Below the pieces are notes generated by a model that was given only the letters and a program-made list of their open reading frames with translations, was not told where the DNA came from and ran no database searches. From the NCBI GenBank assembly GCA_000752035.1, contig CCFE01000021.1, positions 124,001 through 188,000 of the forward strand: 64,000 nt of DNA. Direction: 5' to 3'. The position numbers were made by a program, and so were the translations under genes. Positions 24,947 to 33,932 of this stretch are shown here, piece after piece (the stretch's first letter is position 1; each line of letters opens with the position of its first letter). Source of the DNA: Bacillus rubiinfantis. Its GTDB lineage: Bacteria > Bacillota > Bacilli > Bacillales > Cytobacillaceae.

Positions 24947-26629
24947 ATGAAGACAACGATAAAATCAGATATTGAAATCGCTCAAGATGCAACCATGAAA
25001 CCAATTATCGACATTGCTCAACAACTCGGCTTAAATGAGGATGACCTGGAGCTTTACGGAAAATATAAAGCAAAGCTCTCAGCTCAAACATTAACCAAAC
25101 TAAAAAATAATAAATCCGGTAAAATTATTTTGGTAACTGCGATTAATCCAACTCCTGCAGGCGAAGGAAAGTCAACGGTTACGGTAGGATTGGGAGATGC
25201 CTTTAATCGAATCGGTAAAAAGGCAATGATTGCGATGCGTGAACCGTCATTAGGGCCGACAATGGGAATTAAAGGCGGTGCCACAGGTGGTGGATATGCT
25301 CAGGTGCTGCCAATGGAGGATATCAATTTACACTTTACCGGTGATCTTCATGCGATTACGACTGCCAATAATGCCTTGGCTGCATTTATTGATAATCACC
25401 TACATCAAGGAAATGAATTACAAATTGATCAGCGTCGCATTGTTTGGAAGCGAGCTGTTGATCTTAATGATAGGGCGTTAAGACATGTTATCATTGGTCT
25501 TGGCGGACCTCTTCAGGGAGTACCAAGAGAAGACGGCTTTGACATTACTGTTGCCTCGGAAATTATGGCCGTGTTATGTTTAGCGGCTGATTTAAAAGAT
25601 TTAAAACTACGGTTAGCACGGATTGTTGTTGCTTATAATGTCAATAAGGAACCGGTAACGGTAGGAGATTTAGGTGTCGAAGGTGCGCTAACATTGTTAT
25701 TAAAAGATGCGATCAAACCAAACCTTGTCCAAACAATCGAACATACACCAGCATTAATTCATGGTGGTCCGTTTGCTAACATTGCCCATGGCTGTAATAG
25801 TGTTATTGCGACTACAACTGCCGCTAAGCTGGCTGATTATGTAATTACCGAAGCAGGTTTTGGTGCAGACTTAGGTGCAGAAAAGTTCTTACATATTAAA
25901 TCAAGAAGTGCCGGTATCCAACCGGAAGCAGTAGTTATCGTTGCTACTGTTCGGGCCTTGAAAATGCATGGCGGTGTGTCAAAAACAGAATTAGGTAAGG
26001 AAAATTGCACCGCTCTAACCGCAGGTTTTACAAATTTACAAAAACATCTGGAAACAATTAGAAGTTTTGGTCTGCCGGTTGTGGTGGCAATCAATAAATT
26101 TATCAGTGATACAGATCAGGAAGTAACCACGTTAGTAGAATTATGCAGACAAGAAAACGTTGAAGTCGCCTTAACGGAGGTATGGGAAAAAGGCGGTGAA
26201 GGCGGTATTGAACTAGCAGAGAAATTGTTAACCTTAATGGATAATCAAGATAATCACTATGCTCCGCTGTATAACCTTTCTGATTCAATTGAACATAAAG
26301 TAAGAACAATCGTACAAAAGGTTTATGGTGGCAGAGATGTAGAATTTACAACAAAGGCAAAAAAACAGCTGCAAGATTTTGAACAATTTGGCTGGTCTCA
26401 CTTGCCGGTATGTATGGCAAAAACACAATATTCGTTATCAGATGACGCGAAAAAACTTGGTCGGCCAGCAGACTTTATTGTTACAATCAGAGAGTTTAAA
26501 CCAGCAATCGGCGCTGGCTTTATTGTCGCCCTTACCGGCGAGATTATGACTATGCCTGGTTTGCCGAAACAACCAGCAGCATTGAAAATGGATGTAAGTG
26601 AAGATGGCCAGGCATCAGGACTGTTTTAA
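24947..26629 (+). CDS. fhs: Formate-tetrahydrofolate ligase
   Basis: A 560-residue ATP-dependent enzyme that makes 10-formyl-tetrahydrofolate from formate. P-loop TPAGEGKST at residues 69-76, then GGATGGGYAQVLPMEDINLHFTGD and the long GPFANIAHGCNS segment are typical. ATG 24947 follows AAGGGGAAATGGAAGG; an upstream in-frame extension to 24881 is unlikely. The likely promoter has an extended -10 TGTTACAAT ending at 24904. It ends with a terminator at 26671. Confidence 0.95.
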   Translation: MKTTIKSDIEIAQDATMKPIIDIAQQLGLNEDDLELYGKYKAKLSAQTLTKLKNNKSGKIILVTAINPTPAGEGKSTVTVGLGDAFNRIGKKAMIAMREPSLGPTMGIKGGATGGGYAQVLPMEDINLHFTGDLHAITTANNALAAFIDNHLHQGNELQIDQRRIVWKRAVDLNDRALRHVIIGLGGPLQGVPREDGFDITVASEIMAVLCLAADLKDLKLRLARIVVAYNVNKEPVTVGDLGVEGALTLLLKDAIKPNLVQTIEHTPALIHGGPFANIAHGCNSVIATTTAAKLADYVITEAGFGADLGAEKFLHIKSRSAGIQPEAVVIVATVRALKMHGGVSKTELGKENCTALTAGFTNLQKHLETIRSFGLPVVVAINKFISDTDQEVTTLVELCRQENVEVALTEVWEKGGEGGIELAEKLLTLMDNQDNHYAPLYNLSDSIEHKVRTIVQKVYGGRDVEFTTKAKKQLQDFEQFGWSHLPVCMAKTQYSLSDDAKKLGRPADFIVTIREFKPAIGAGFIVALTGEIMTMPGLPKQPAALKMDVSEDGQASGLF

Positions 26630-26670
26630 ATCACTTTTGTCGTAAAATGGCCAAATATATCAACATCTAT

Positions 26671-26694
26671 AAACTCGCCGATATGGCGAGTTTT
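26671..26694 (+). terminator. Intrinsic terminator after fhs
   Basis: AAACTCGCC and GGCGAGTTTT with a five-base loop, followed by a short T run. Confidence 0.82.
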
Positions 26695-26724
26695 CATTTA
26701 CCGCTATGAGGAGTTGAAGACGAG

Positions 26725-27267
26725 ATGTTTGATCCCACTGCATTTGATAATATGAAAGTGGTGCTTGAAGGTGCTCTGTACGATTATGACCTAAATCGAG
26801 AAATTATCATTACTGATCGCAATGATTTAATAAACATGGCGAAGATGTTACGATTGTTTAATATTTGTTTTTCTTTGCCACATATACAGAGACAACAGCT
26901 CTCCGCCAAAATCGAGCTGGAGTCCAAGCTTGAAAATTTCACAGCAGAGCTGCTTTCAGGCTCTAACAATAATCCAGGATTAGCTGGCTGTTATCTAAAG
27001 CTGCAATTTTTTATTATTCAAAAAAACGAGCAGATACATTTCGAGACCGTTCAGAACCTTTTTTCACAAATTTGGGGGAGCACGAGAAAGATAACGCAAT
27101 CAGTACAATACAATCCTCTGGATGAACAGCAAACAATAACCAATACAATAACAATAGATTTCGGCCGGCTTATTACGGAGAATCAAATGGATGATTTAAT
27201 AGAAATAATCGCAGTTATGATTACATCGTTAGAAGAAGCTTACAACTATTTTTCGAAGCATCCATAA
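26725..27267 (+). CDS. Conserved hypothetical protein (180 aa)
   Basis: A 180-residue soluble-looking protein starting MFDPTAFDNMKVVLEGALYDYDL, with GAGGAGTTGAAGACGAG upstream of ATG 26725. No signal peptide, helix or catalytic motif is clear; the C-terminal part is rich in beta-type segments (TITNTITIDFGRLIT) followed by an acidic helix. It stands 80 bases before the HD-domain gene and may be co-transcribed. I do not recognise the family; codon use and length indicate a real gene. Confidence 0.75.
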   Translation: MFDPTAFDNMKVVLEGALYDYDLNREIIITDRNDLINMAKMLRLFNICFSLPHIQRQQLSAKIELESKLENFTAELLSGSNNNPGLAGCYLKLQFFIIQKNEQIHFETVQNLFSQIWGSTRKITQSVQYNPLDEQQTITNTITIDFGRLITENQMDDLIEIIAVMITSLEEAYNYFSKHP

Positions 27268-27347
27268 GACCAACAACCGAATTATAGTTGCCGAAAGAAA
27301 GTTAGATATTGTGCTAATATAGATTGAGAGAAGGCAGGTGTAGTACT

Positions 27348-28013
27348 GTGAATATCGATATAATTAAGCAGGCTGAAGAATTTGTCCGAACTGAACTGGG
27401 GGAAGATGCAACAGGACATGATTGGTTTCATGTGGATCGAGTACGACAAAATGCGCTATTCATTTATAATAAAGAACGAACTGGTAATCCCTTTATTATT
27501 GAGTTGGCTGCACTATTGCATGATATCCCGGATGAAAAATTAAATGAAAGTGCTGCGAAGGGTGAGGAGAAGCTAGAAAGTTTTCTGCAGTCTTTACCAC
27601 TAGATACTGTTGCAAAAAATGCGATCAAGGATATAATAGATTCTATTTCTTTTAAAGGCGGACAGACAGACGAACTGCCTTCAATAGAAGCCAAAATTGT
27701 CCAAGATGCAGATAGGCTAGATGCCATTGGCGCAATCGGAATTGCCCGGGCCTTTGCATATGGCGGTAAAAAAGGTCAGCAAATCTATCATCCTGCAATA
27801 CAAGTGAGAGAAGTGATGACCCGTGAGGAATATCGCAAGGGGAAATCAACAAGTATCAATCATTTCTATGAGAAGTTGTTAAAATTAACTTCTTTACTAA
27901 ACACAGAGACCGCTAGAAAAATGGCAGAAAGCCGGCAAAAAATCGTGATAACCTTTTTAGACCAATTTTTTCAAGAATGGAATGGAACGCATAATGAAAA
28001 TGCTCACAGTTGA
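27348..28013 (+). CDS. ypgQ: HD-domain phosphohydrolase (YpgQ-like)
   Basis: A 221-residue HD-superfamily protein. The metal site is visible as GHDWFHVDRV (H24, H28), LLHDIPD (H58-D59) and QDADRLDAIGAIGIARAF with the distal aspartates. B. subtilis YpgQ, the likely orthologue, is a Mn-dependent nucleoside triphosphate pyrophosphohydrolase. GTG 27348 behind GAAGGCAGGTG is preferred to the longer frame. Its 3' end overlaps the start of the ABC-F gene by 20 bases, so the two are probably coupled. Confidence 0.85.
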   Translation: MNIDIIKQAEEFVRTELGEDATGHDWFHVDRVRQNALFIYNKERTGNPFIIELAALLHDIPDEKLNESAAKGEEKLESFLQSLPLDTVAKNAIKDIIDSISFKGGQTDELPSIEAKIVQDADRLDAIGAIGIARAFAYGGKKGQQIYHPAIQVREVMTREEYRKGKSTSINHFYEKLLKLTSLLNTETARKMAESRQKIVITFLDQFFQEWNGTHNENAHS

Positions 28014-29889
28014 ATCAATCACAAAAACATATGGAGAAAAGCTCCTATTTCAAGATATTTCTTTTACGATTGCGGAAAAAGAGCGCGTCGGCTTGATTGG
28101 AGTGAACGGCACGGGTAAATCATCCCTGTTAAAAATTATCGCCGCTGCCGATCATCCGGACGGGGGAAACATTAGCTCCGGCAAAGACTACACGATTGCC
28201 TATTTAGAACAAAAGCCGGAATTTGATTCAGATCAAACCATACTTGAGCAAGTCTTTAATGGTGATGCTCCAATCTTAAAACTAATGCAGGAATACGAAA
28301 GAACGCTTCTTCAATTGACCTATACCCCCCAAGATGAAAAGACACAAGATAAACTTTTTGGATTACAAAAACAAATGGACAGTTTAAATGCTTGGGAAGC
28401 AAGCACGAATGCCAAAACGATTTTAACCAAATTAGGCCTTGAGGATTTTGAACAGCGAGTTGGTGTGCTCTCTGGGGGACAAAAGAAACGTGTTGCTTTG
28501 GCGCAGGTCCTCATAGCCGAGCCAGATCTGCTCATTTTAGATGAACCAACAAACCATCTTGATTTTGAAGCGGTTAAATGGCTTGAAGATTATTTAAGCA
28601 AATATAAAGGTTCTATCCTGCTAGTGACTCATGACCGTTATTTCCTTGACCGGGTGACGAATCGTATATTTGAATTAGATGGCGGCAAGCTCTACAGCTA
28701 TAAGGGGAATTATGCGGACTTTTTGGAAGCAAAGGCGATTCGTGAAGAGAATGAGTTAGCAACTTACGACAAACAGAAAAATTTATTTAGACGCGAACTG
28801 GAATGGATTCGCCGAGGTGCAAAAGCAAGGTCTACAAAGCAGAAGGCACGAATCCAGCGTTTTGACGATCTAAATGACAAAATTGCAAGCGGAAGACCAG
28901 CAACAGAGAAACTAGATTTTTCATTAACAGGCAGCCGCTTGGGAAAACAAGTTTTTGAACTAAAAAAAGCCTCAAAGCGATATGGAGAAAAAATCATCCT
29001 CGATCAATTTGATTTGCTTGTAAAACCGGGAGATCATCTTGGGATTATCGGCCATAACGGAACTGGAAAATCAACATTATTAAACATACTGGCGAAGAGA
29101 ATCCCGCTTGATTCCGGTGAGTACAACATGGGTCAGACGGTGAAGATTGCTTACTACACCCAAGAAGGCGAAGATATCGATGAAAATAAGCGGATGATTG
29201 AATATATTAAAGAAACATCACAAATTATTACAACTGCGGATGGCAAAACGATCTCTGCTGCCCAAATGCTAGAACGCTTTCTTTTCCCATCATACACACA
29301 TGGAACCCCGATTCGTAAGCTTTCCGGTGGTGAAAAGCGGCGGCTTTATTTATTAAAAATCTTAATGACCGCTCCTAATGTCTTGTTATTGGATGAGCCG
29401 ACAAATGATTTAGATACACATACATTAACAGTGCTTGAGGATTATCTTGAGGAGTTTTCCGGTGTAGTCATTACCGTCTCCCATGATCGGTATTTTCTTG
29501 ATAAAATCGCTGACCAGTTATTGGTATTAAAAGGTGAGGGCAAGATTGAGTCGTTTTATGGAAATTATAGTGAATACCTTGATAAGAAAGTCGCAACAGA
29601 AAGTAAAAAGCTGACTTTTACAACAGCACCTACTGAACCAAAAACGGTCGAAAAAGTTAAGAAGAAAAAAATGACGTATAAAGAGAAAAAAGAGTGGGAA
29701 GAGATTGATGATGTTATCGCACAAACAGAGGAGAGAATCGAAGCAGTTTCTGTTGCGATGGCAGAAGCCAATAGTGATTTTACTGTATTACAGGAATTGA
29801 TGGCGGAGGCTGCTGAGCTAAATGAGAAGCTCGAGGGGTTGATTGAGCGTTGGTCCTACTTGGCAGAGCTTGCCGAACAGGAGTCATAG
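27994..29889 (+). CDS. ABC-F ATPase, YfmR/Uup-type translation factor
   Basis: A 631-residue cytosolic protein with two ATPase domains and no membrane part. Domain 1: GVNGTGKSS, LSGGQKKR, LLILDEPTNHLDF. Domain 2: GHNGTGKST, LSGGEKRR, VLLLDEPTNDLD. Between them is the basic RRGAKARSTKQKARI linker typical of Uup/YfmR, and after domain 2 a lysine-rich stretch and a C-terminal coiled coil. ABC-F factors of this type bind the ribosomal E-site and relieve stalling. ATG 27994 is chosen over 27982 and 28000 by homology of MxMLTVESITKTYG; the exact start is uncertain within six codons. Confidence 0.9.
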   Translation: MKMLTVESITKTYGEKLLFQDISFTIAEKERVGLIGVNGTGKSSLLKIIAAADHPDGGNISSGKDYTIAYLEQKPEFDSDQTILEQVFNGDAPILKLMQEYERTLLQLTYTPQDEKTQDKLFGLQKQMDSLNAWEASTNAKTILTKLGLEDFEQRVGVLSGGQKKRVALAQVLIAEPDLLILDEPTNHLDFEAVKWLEDYLSKYKGSILLVTHDRYFLDRVTNRIFELDGGKLYSYKGNYADFLEAKAIREENELATYDKQKNLFRRELEWIRRGAKARSTKQKARIQRFDDLNDKIASGRPATEKLDFSLTGSRLGKQVFELKKASKRYGEKIILDQFDLLVKPGDHLGIIGHNGTGKSTLLNILAKRIPLDSGEYNMGQTVKIAYYTQEGEDIDENKRMIEYIKETSQIITTADGKTISAAQMLERFLFPSYTHGTPIRKLSGGEKRRLYLLKILMTAPNVLLLDEPTNDLDTHTLTVLEDYLEEFSGVVITVSHDRYFLDKIADQLLVLKGEGKIESFYGNYSEYLDKKVATESKKLTFTTAPTEPKTVEKVKKKKMTYKEKKEWEEIDDVIAQTEERIEAVSVAMAEANSDFTVLQELMAEAAELNEKLEGLIERWSYLAELAEQES

Positions 29890-29912
29890 GCGTCCAAAAG
29901 ACGTCTTTTCTT
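29889..29912 (+). terminator. Intrinsic terminator
   Basis: GGCGTC and GACGTC with a five-base loop and a TTTTCTTT tail, directly after the ABC-F stop. Confidence 0.7.
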
Positions 29913-30014
29913 TATTGGGTGGTGACTCAGAATACTCGCGCAAGCATCCTTAATGAAACATATATAGGCAATATGTTAAACTAATTTAAGAAAATAGAGA
30001 ATAAGGTGATTGTG

Positions 30015-31151
30015 TTGAGAATTAAAGCGATTGAACCAACGCCCAGTCCGAATACGATGAAAATTACCCTCAATCAAGAACTGCCAATGGGGAAAAGCCA
30101 TAATTATAAAAAAGACACAGCGAATGAGGCCCCTGCGGTCATTCAAACTATCCTCAAAATTGAAGGGATTAAAGGCGTTTATCATGTGGCTGATTTTCTT
30201 GCCGTCGAGCGGAATGCAAAATACGATTGGAAGCTACTGCTGCCTCAAGTACGGCAAGCATTTGGAGAAATAATTCATGATGCAGCTGATGGTCGTGCTA
30301 CTATACTTGACCATTTTGGTGAAATCAAAGTCGAAGTACAAATGTTCAAGGGGATACCGCTTCAGGTAAAATTAACAGACGGAACCGTCGAAAAACGTTT
30401 CGGGATGCCGGAATACTTTTTAAAAGAAAGAGAAAAGGCACAGCTTCCCGAAGATAATTATATTTTGCTGCGCAAATGGAAAAACCTAGGTGTGAGGTAT
30501 GGTGAGATTGAGCTAGTCGGACAAGAAGTTGTTGAGGAATTAGTTGCTGCTTACCCGTTATCACGGTTACATGAGCTGGTCAACAAGGCGCAAACTAAAG
30601 ACAGCACAACAGAGTTGGCGCTGAAGCGTAAGCGAAAGAAGCTAACGGTTGAAGAATTAAATAATTCAGAATGGCAGGTTCGTTATCAGCTGCTAGAGCA
30701 AATGGATGATCCAGAACTTAGTGATTTACCAGTACTCGAGAAGGCATTAGATGATGAGAAAGCTTCCATTCGCCGCCTTGCTGTAGTTTATTTAGGAATG
30801 ATAGAGGATCGTGCCGTCTTGCCGCTTCTTTATCGCGCGCTAAAGGATAGAACTGTTACAGTAAGGAGAACTGCCGGGGATTGCTTATCTGATTTAGGTT
30901 TTCCGGAGGCAGCTTTGGAAATGCTGGTAGCACTGAAAGATCCGAGCAAATTAGTGCGTTGGCGTGCGGCTATGTTTCTTTATGAAGTTGGCGACGAAAC
31001 AGCTCTGCCGGCATTAAAAGCTGCTGAGAATGATCCTGAATTTGAGGTAAGTATGCAAATAAAAATGGCCATCGAACGGATTGAAGGCGGTGAGGTGGCT
31101 AAGGGTTCAGTGTGGAAACAAATGACGGAAGCAAGAACAGTCGAAGAATAA
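30015..31151 (+). CDS. ypgR: CvfC/YpgR-like protein: NifU-N-like domain plus HEAT repeats
   Basis: A 378-residue protein. Residues 1-80 contain the PTPSPNTMKITLN segment of the Nfu/NifU N-terminal scaffold fold; residues ~210-365 carry HEAT/armadillo-like repeats (DEKASIRRLAVVYLGMIEDRAVLPLLYRAL). The architecture equals S. aureus conserved virulence factor C and B. subtilis YpgR. TTG 30015 lies five bases after AAGGTGA; a GTG at 30006 overlaps that site. It precedes brxA by 26 bases, an arrangement that suggests a joint redox or Fe-S role, which is an inference. Confidence 0.85.
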   Translation: MRIKAIEPTPSPNTMKITLNQELPMGKSHNYKKDTANEAPAVIQTILKIEGIKGVYHVADFLAVERNAKYDWKLLLPQVRQAFGEIIHDAADGRATILDHFGEIKVEVQMFKGIPLQVKLTDGTVEKRFGMPEYFLKEREKAQLPEDNYILLRKWKNLGVRYGEIELVGQEVVEELVAAYPLSRLHELVNKAQTKDSTTELALKRKRKKLTVEELNNSEWQVRYQLLEQMDDPELSDLPVLEKALDDEKASIRRLAVVYLGMIEDRAVLPLLYRALKDRTVTVRRTAGDCLSDLGFPEAALEMLVALKDPSKLVRWRAAMFLYEVGDETALPALKAAENDPEFEVSMQIKMAIERIEGGEVAKGSVWKQMTEARTVEE

Positions 31152-31177
31152 TTCAAACGAAAAATGGAGTGTTGAAC

Positions 31178-31612
31178 ATGTCAAATGCATATGAAGAATA
31201 CATGAAACAAATTATTTTACCAATGCGTGAGGAGTTAACAACGGCCGGATTTGAAGAATTAACGACAGTCGAAGATGTTGAAAGGTTTATGGAAGACGTA
31301 GAGGGGACAACGCTTGTTGTCGTTAACTCCGTTTGCGGCTGTGCTGCTGGTTTAGCACGACCAGCAGCCACTCAGGCGGTATTAAACAGTGAGAAAAAGC
31401 CGGAGCAGCTAGTGACCGTTTTTGCTGGCCAAGATAAGGAGGCAACAGCTAAAATGCGTGAATACTTTGAGGGATATGAGCCATCTTCTCCTTCAATGGC
31501 TTTACTAAAGGGAAAACAGGTTGTCCATTTTATCCCAAGACATGATATCGAAGGAATGCCTATGGAAACCGTGATGCAGAACCTAATGACTGCCTTAGAT
31601 AAATATTGTTAA
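31178..31612 (+). CDS. brxA: Bacilliredoxin BrxA (YphP)
   Basis: A 144-residue thioredoxin-fold protein that removes bacillithiol from S-bacillithiolated proteins. The CGC redox motif is at residues 53-55 (NSVCGCAAG), followed by the conserved FAGQDKEATAKMREYFEGYEPSSPSMALLKG and FIPRHDIEG. Length equals B. subtilis YphP. ATG 31178 follows ATGGAGTG. It implies bacillithiol as the low-molecular-weight thiol of the organism. Confidence 0.95.
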   Translation: MSNAYEEYMKQIILPMREELTTAGFEELTTVEDVERFMEDVEGTTLVVVNSVCGCAAGLARPAATQAVLNSEKKPEQLVTVFAGQDKEATAKMREYFEGYEPSSPSMALLKGKQVVHFIPRHDIEGMPMETVMQNLMTALDKYC

Positions 31613-31619
31613 TCTCTTT

Positions 31620-31645
31620 GAGGAACGAAAAAATCGTTCCTTTTT
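31620..31645 (+). terminator. Intrinsic terminator after brxA
   Basis: AGGAACGA and TCGTTCCT arms with a five-base loop and a TTTT tail. Confidence 0.87.
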
Positions 31646-31727
31646 ACTTTTCCATTTTTTAAATAAAAGAAGTATAATGGTTTTATGAGTTTTATTTCTA
31701 TTATGTAGAGAATGAAGGTGATTCCCT

Positions 31728-32321
31728 TTGAATAAATGGATGCGTAAATCTCTTTTTGTGTTAATCTCGATTCTAACCTTTGGTTTGATTACCCCAACGC
31801 AATTGATAGATCCCGTTCATGCCGATAATCAGTATGACAGAGATGCTTTTGAAGCTCCATCTCTTGATAAAGCGGCAGTTCAAACGAGCGGGTACATAGC
31901 AGAATCTCAATTTAACAAAGATGAGTATATGGAAGAACTGGTAAAACAGGCAGAATCGCAAGCCTACCAGAAATTTGGAACAAGAATAAAACCTGTTATC
32001 GAAAATGAATTTCGCACGATCATTTTGCCTAATATTGAAAACGCGATATCAGAAACCGCAGCACAATATTCTGATGATGATTTGAAAAATTTAGTGATTA
32101 CAGAGGAACCTGGTAAAGGTCTATCAGAAAAAATTTTTCATATAAAAAATGCAGAAACAGGGAATGATATTCTTCGATTCCATGTAAGAAGAGAACACCC
32201 GCCCCAAGCAGGTTACTGGTTTAATTTTCATTACCATACCTACCATGACGATTTTACCAGCCACCATAATCTTGGCTCGATCTATTGGGATAAAAATACA
32301 CCGCCAAAATGGATGAGCTAG
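31728..32321 (+). CDS. ypjP: YpjP-like secreted/membrane-anchored protein
   Basis: A 197-residue protein with an N-terminal signal/anchor (MRKSLFVLISILTFGLITPTQLI followed by DPVHA) and a soluble extracellular domain. The C-terminal half is rich in histidine and aromatic residues (GYWFNFHYHTYHDDF, HHNLGSIYWD), a hallmark of the YpjP family. TTG start at 31728, eight bases after AAGGTG. Function unknown; in B. subtilis ypjP neighbours thyB-dfrA, whereas here the Ter cluster and a protease stand between. Confidence 0.82.
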   Translation: MNKWMRKSLFVLISILTFGLITPTQLIDPVHADNQYDRDAFEAPSLDKAAVQTSGYIAESQFNKDEYMEELVKQAESQAYQKFGTRIKPVIENEFRTIILPNIENAISETAAQYSDDDLKNLVITEEPGKGLSEKIFHIKNAETGNDILRFHVRREHPPQAGYWFNFHYHTYHDDFTSHHNLGSIYWDKNTPPKWMS

Positions 32322-32364
32322 GTTAATTACCGCTTCAGTGAATATGAGAAAAATTTTTAAAGGG

Positions 32365-32390
32365 TGAAACTTTTTTAAGTGTAACTCGTA
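32365..32390 (+). promoter_or_regulatory. ECF (sigma W/M-type) promoter of the Ter cluster
   Basis: TGAAAC (32365-32370) and CGTA (32387-32390) with a 16-base spacer beginning TTTTTT. This is the consensus of B. subtilis extracytoplasmic sigma factors W, M and X, which control the homologous yceC-I genes. The terD start lies 34 bases downstream. Confidence 0.7.
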
Positions 32391-32424
32391 AATAGACTAT
32401 CAAAAACTTAGGAGGAATAGAAAA

Positions 32425-33006
32425 ATGGCAATAAGCTTATCAAAAGGACAAAAGGTTGATTTAACAAAAACTAATCCAGGATTAACAAAAGTAGTTGTAG
32501 GCTTAGGCTGGGATACGAATAAGTATGATGGAGGACATGATTTTGACCTCGATTCATCCGTATTCTTACTTGGAGAAAATGGTAAAGTTACTACAGAAAC
32601 TGACTTTGTCTTCTATAATAATCCACAAGGAGCAAATGGGGCCGTTGTACATACAGGTGATAACAGAACCGGTGAAGGAGATGGCGACGACGAGCAAGTC
32701 AAAATCAATCTATCTACTATCCCGGCTAATATCCATCGTGTTGCCTTCACGATTACGATCCATGATGCAGACAGCCGTAGCCAAAATTTTGGACAAGTTT
32801 CTAATTCTTATGCACGCATTTTCAATGAGGAAACAGGCGAAGAATTAATCCGTTATGACTTAGGCGAAGATTTCTCGATTGAAACAGCTATTGTTGTTGG
32901 TGAATTATACCGTCATAATGGTGAATGGAAATTTAGCGCAATCGGCAGCGGCTATCAAGGCGGTCTAGCAGCTTTGGCTACTGATTTTGGTTTACAAGTT
33001 GGCTAA
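32425..33006 (+). CDS. terD: TerD-family stress protein (YceD-like)
   Basis: A 193-residue TerD domain protein, cytoplasmic, Ca2+-binding in the family and linked to tellurite and general stress resistance. Diagnostic blocks are LSKGQKVDLTKTNPGL, GLGWDTNKYDGGHDFDLDSSVF with the acidic metal site, and GDNRTGEGDGDDEQ. ATG 32425 is preceded by AGGAGGAATAG. It is the first gene behind the ECF promoter and is followed by a terminator, with terC next. Confidence 0.93.
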   Translation: MAISLSKGQKVDLTKTNPGLTKVVVGLGWDTNKYDGGHDFDLDSSVFLLGENGKVTTETDFVFYNNPQGANGAVVHTGDNRTGEGDGDDEQVKINLSTIPANIHRVAFTITIHDADSRSQNFGQVSNSYARIFNEETGEELIRYDLGEDFSIETAIVVGELYRHNGEWKFSAIGSGYQGGLAALATDFGLQVG

Positions 33007-33020
33007 TCATGATGTATTGG

Positions 33021-33047
33021 AGACCCGGCTGTAAGCTGGGTCTTTTT
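33021..33047 (+). terminator. Intrinsic terminator between terD and terC
   Basis: AGACCCGGC and GCTGGGTCT (one G-U pair) with a TTTTT tail. Only partial termination is likely, because terC has no obvious promoter of its own. Confidence 0.75.
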
Positions 33048-33087
33048 CAAAAAAATATATATTTCCATCTTAGGGGGAACATACTTA

Positions 33088-33849
33088 ATGTCAGTAATAC
33101 AAGGAATTATTGATACATATGCACAGTTTTTTGATTGGCATATGTGGGGTGAAGTTTTAACAGACCCTGTTGCCTGGGGACTTATCGGTACTTTAGTGAT
33201 ACTGGAAGGCTTGCTTTCAGCCGATAATGCTCTCGTTTTAGCTGTAATGGTAAAACACTTGCCCCATGACAAACGAAAAAAAGCACTCTTTTATGGTTTA
33301 TTAGGGGCGTATACATTTCGTTTTATCGCAATTGGGATTGGTGTTTACTTAATTAAACTTTGGTGGATTAAAGTCCTCGGTGCTGCTTATCTTGCATGGT
33401 TGTCGATTAAATATTTTATTGATAAACGAAAAGCGGATAACGGAGATGAGGAAGAAGCTGAAGGCATTAATAAAAATGGCGTACTAGTACGTATGTTTGG
33501 GATATTTTGGGGTACGGTTGCATCTGTTGAACTTATGGATATTGCCTTTTCGGTTGACAGTGTCTTGGCTGCCTTTGGTGTCAGTAACGAAGTGTGGGTA
33601 TTATTGATTGGTGGTATGCTGGGCGTATTAATGATGCGGGGGGTTGCTGGAGTATTCCTCACCCTGATTGACCGTGTTCCTGAACTGGAAACGACGGCAT
33701 ATATCTTAATCATGCTAATTTCAATCAAAATGCTGCTCAGTGTATTCCATATTGAAGTTACGCATGTAACATTCTTTACCATCCTTATCGTAACCTTCGG
33801 GGCTACTTTCATCGTTCACTTCTTAAATAAGAAAAAAGCAGAAAGTTAA
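33088..33849 (+). CDS. TerC-family Mn2+ exporter (YceF/MeeF-like)
   Basis: A 253-residue membrane protein with about seven helices. The two acidic signatures are ILEGLLSADNALVLA and VELMDIAFSVDSVLAAF. In B. subtilis the homologue YceF (MeeF) exports manganese and aids metalation of secreted enzymes. AGGGGGAAC precedes ATG 33088. No yybP-ykoY manganese riboswitch is visible in the 80 bases upstream, so control is probably by the ECF promoter before terD. An imperfect terminator follows at 33872. Confidence 0.92.
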   Translation: MSVIQGIIDTYAQFFDWHMWGEVLTDPVAWGLIGTLVILEGLLSADNALVLAVMVKHLPHDKRKKALFYGLLGAYTFRFIAIGIGVYLIKLWWIKVLGAAYLAWLSIKYFIDKRKADNGDEEEAEGINKNGVLVRMFGIFWGTVASVELMDIAFSVDSVLAAFGVSNEVWVLLIGGMLGVLMMRGVAGVFLTLIDRVPELETTAYILIMLISIKMLLSVFHIEVTHVTFFTILIVTFGATFIVHFLNKKKAES

Positions 33850-33871
33850 ATCTATATGGACAATATCATAA

Positions 33872-33911
33872 TTAAGGGGAGCTGACGCGAGTTGTCTCCC
33901 TTATTTTTTAC
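33872..33911 (+). terminator. Imperfect terminator after terC
   Basis: TTAAGGGGAG and CTCCCTTA can pair with a bulge around a 14-base loop, followed by TTTTTTA. It separates terC from the citrate-lyase-like gene. Confidence 0.55.
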
Positions 33912-33932
33912 GGTACATAAGGAGAAAACACT

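Noticed and set aside
33007..33087. Possible manganese (yybP-ykoY) riboswitch before the TerC gene
   Set aside because: The 80 bases hold a normal terminator and a ribosome site; the conserved riboswitch stems are not visible.
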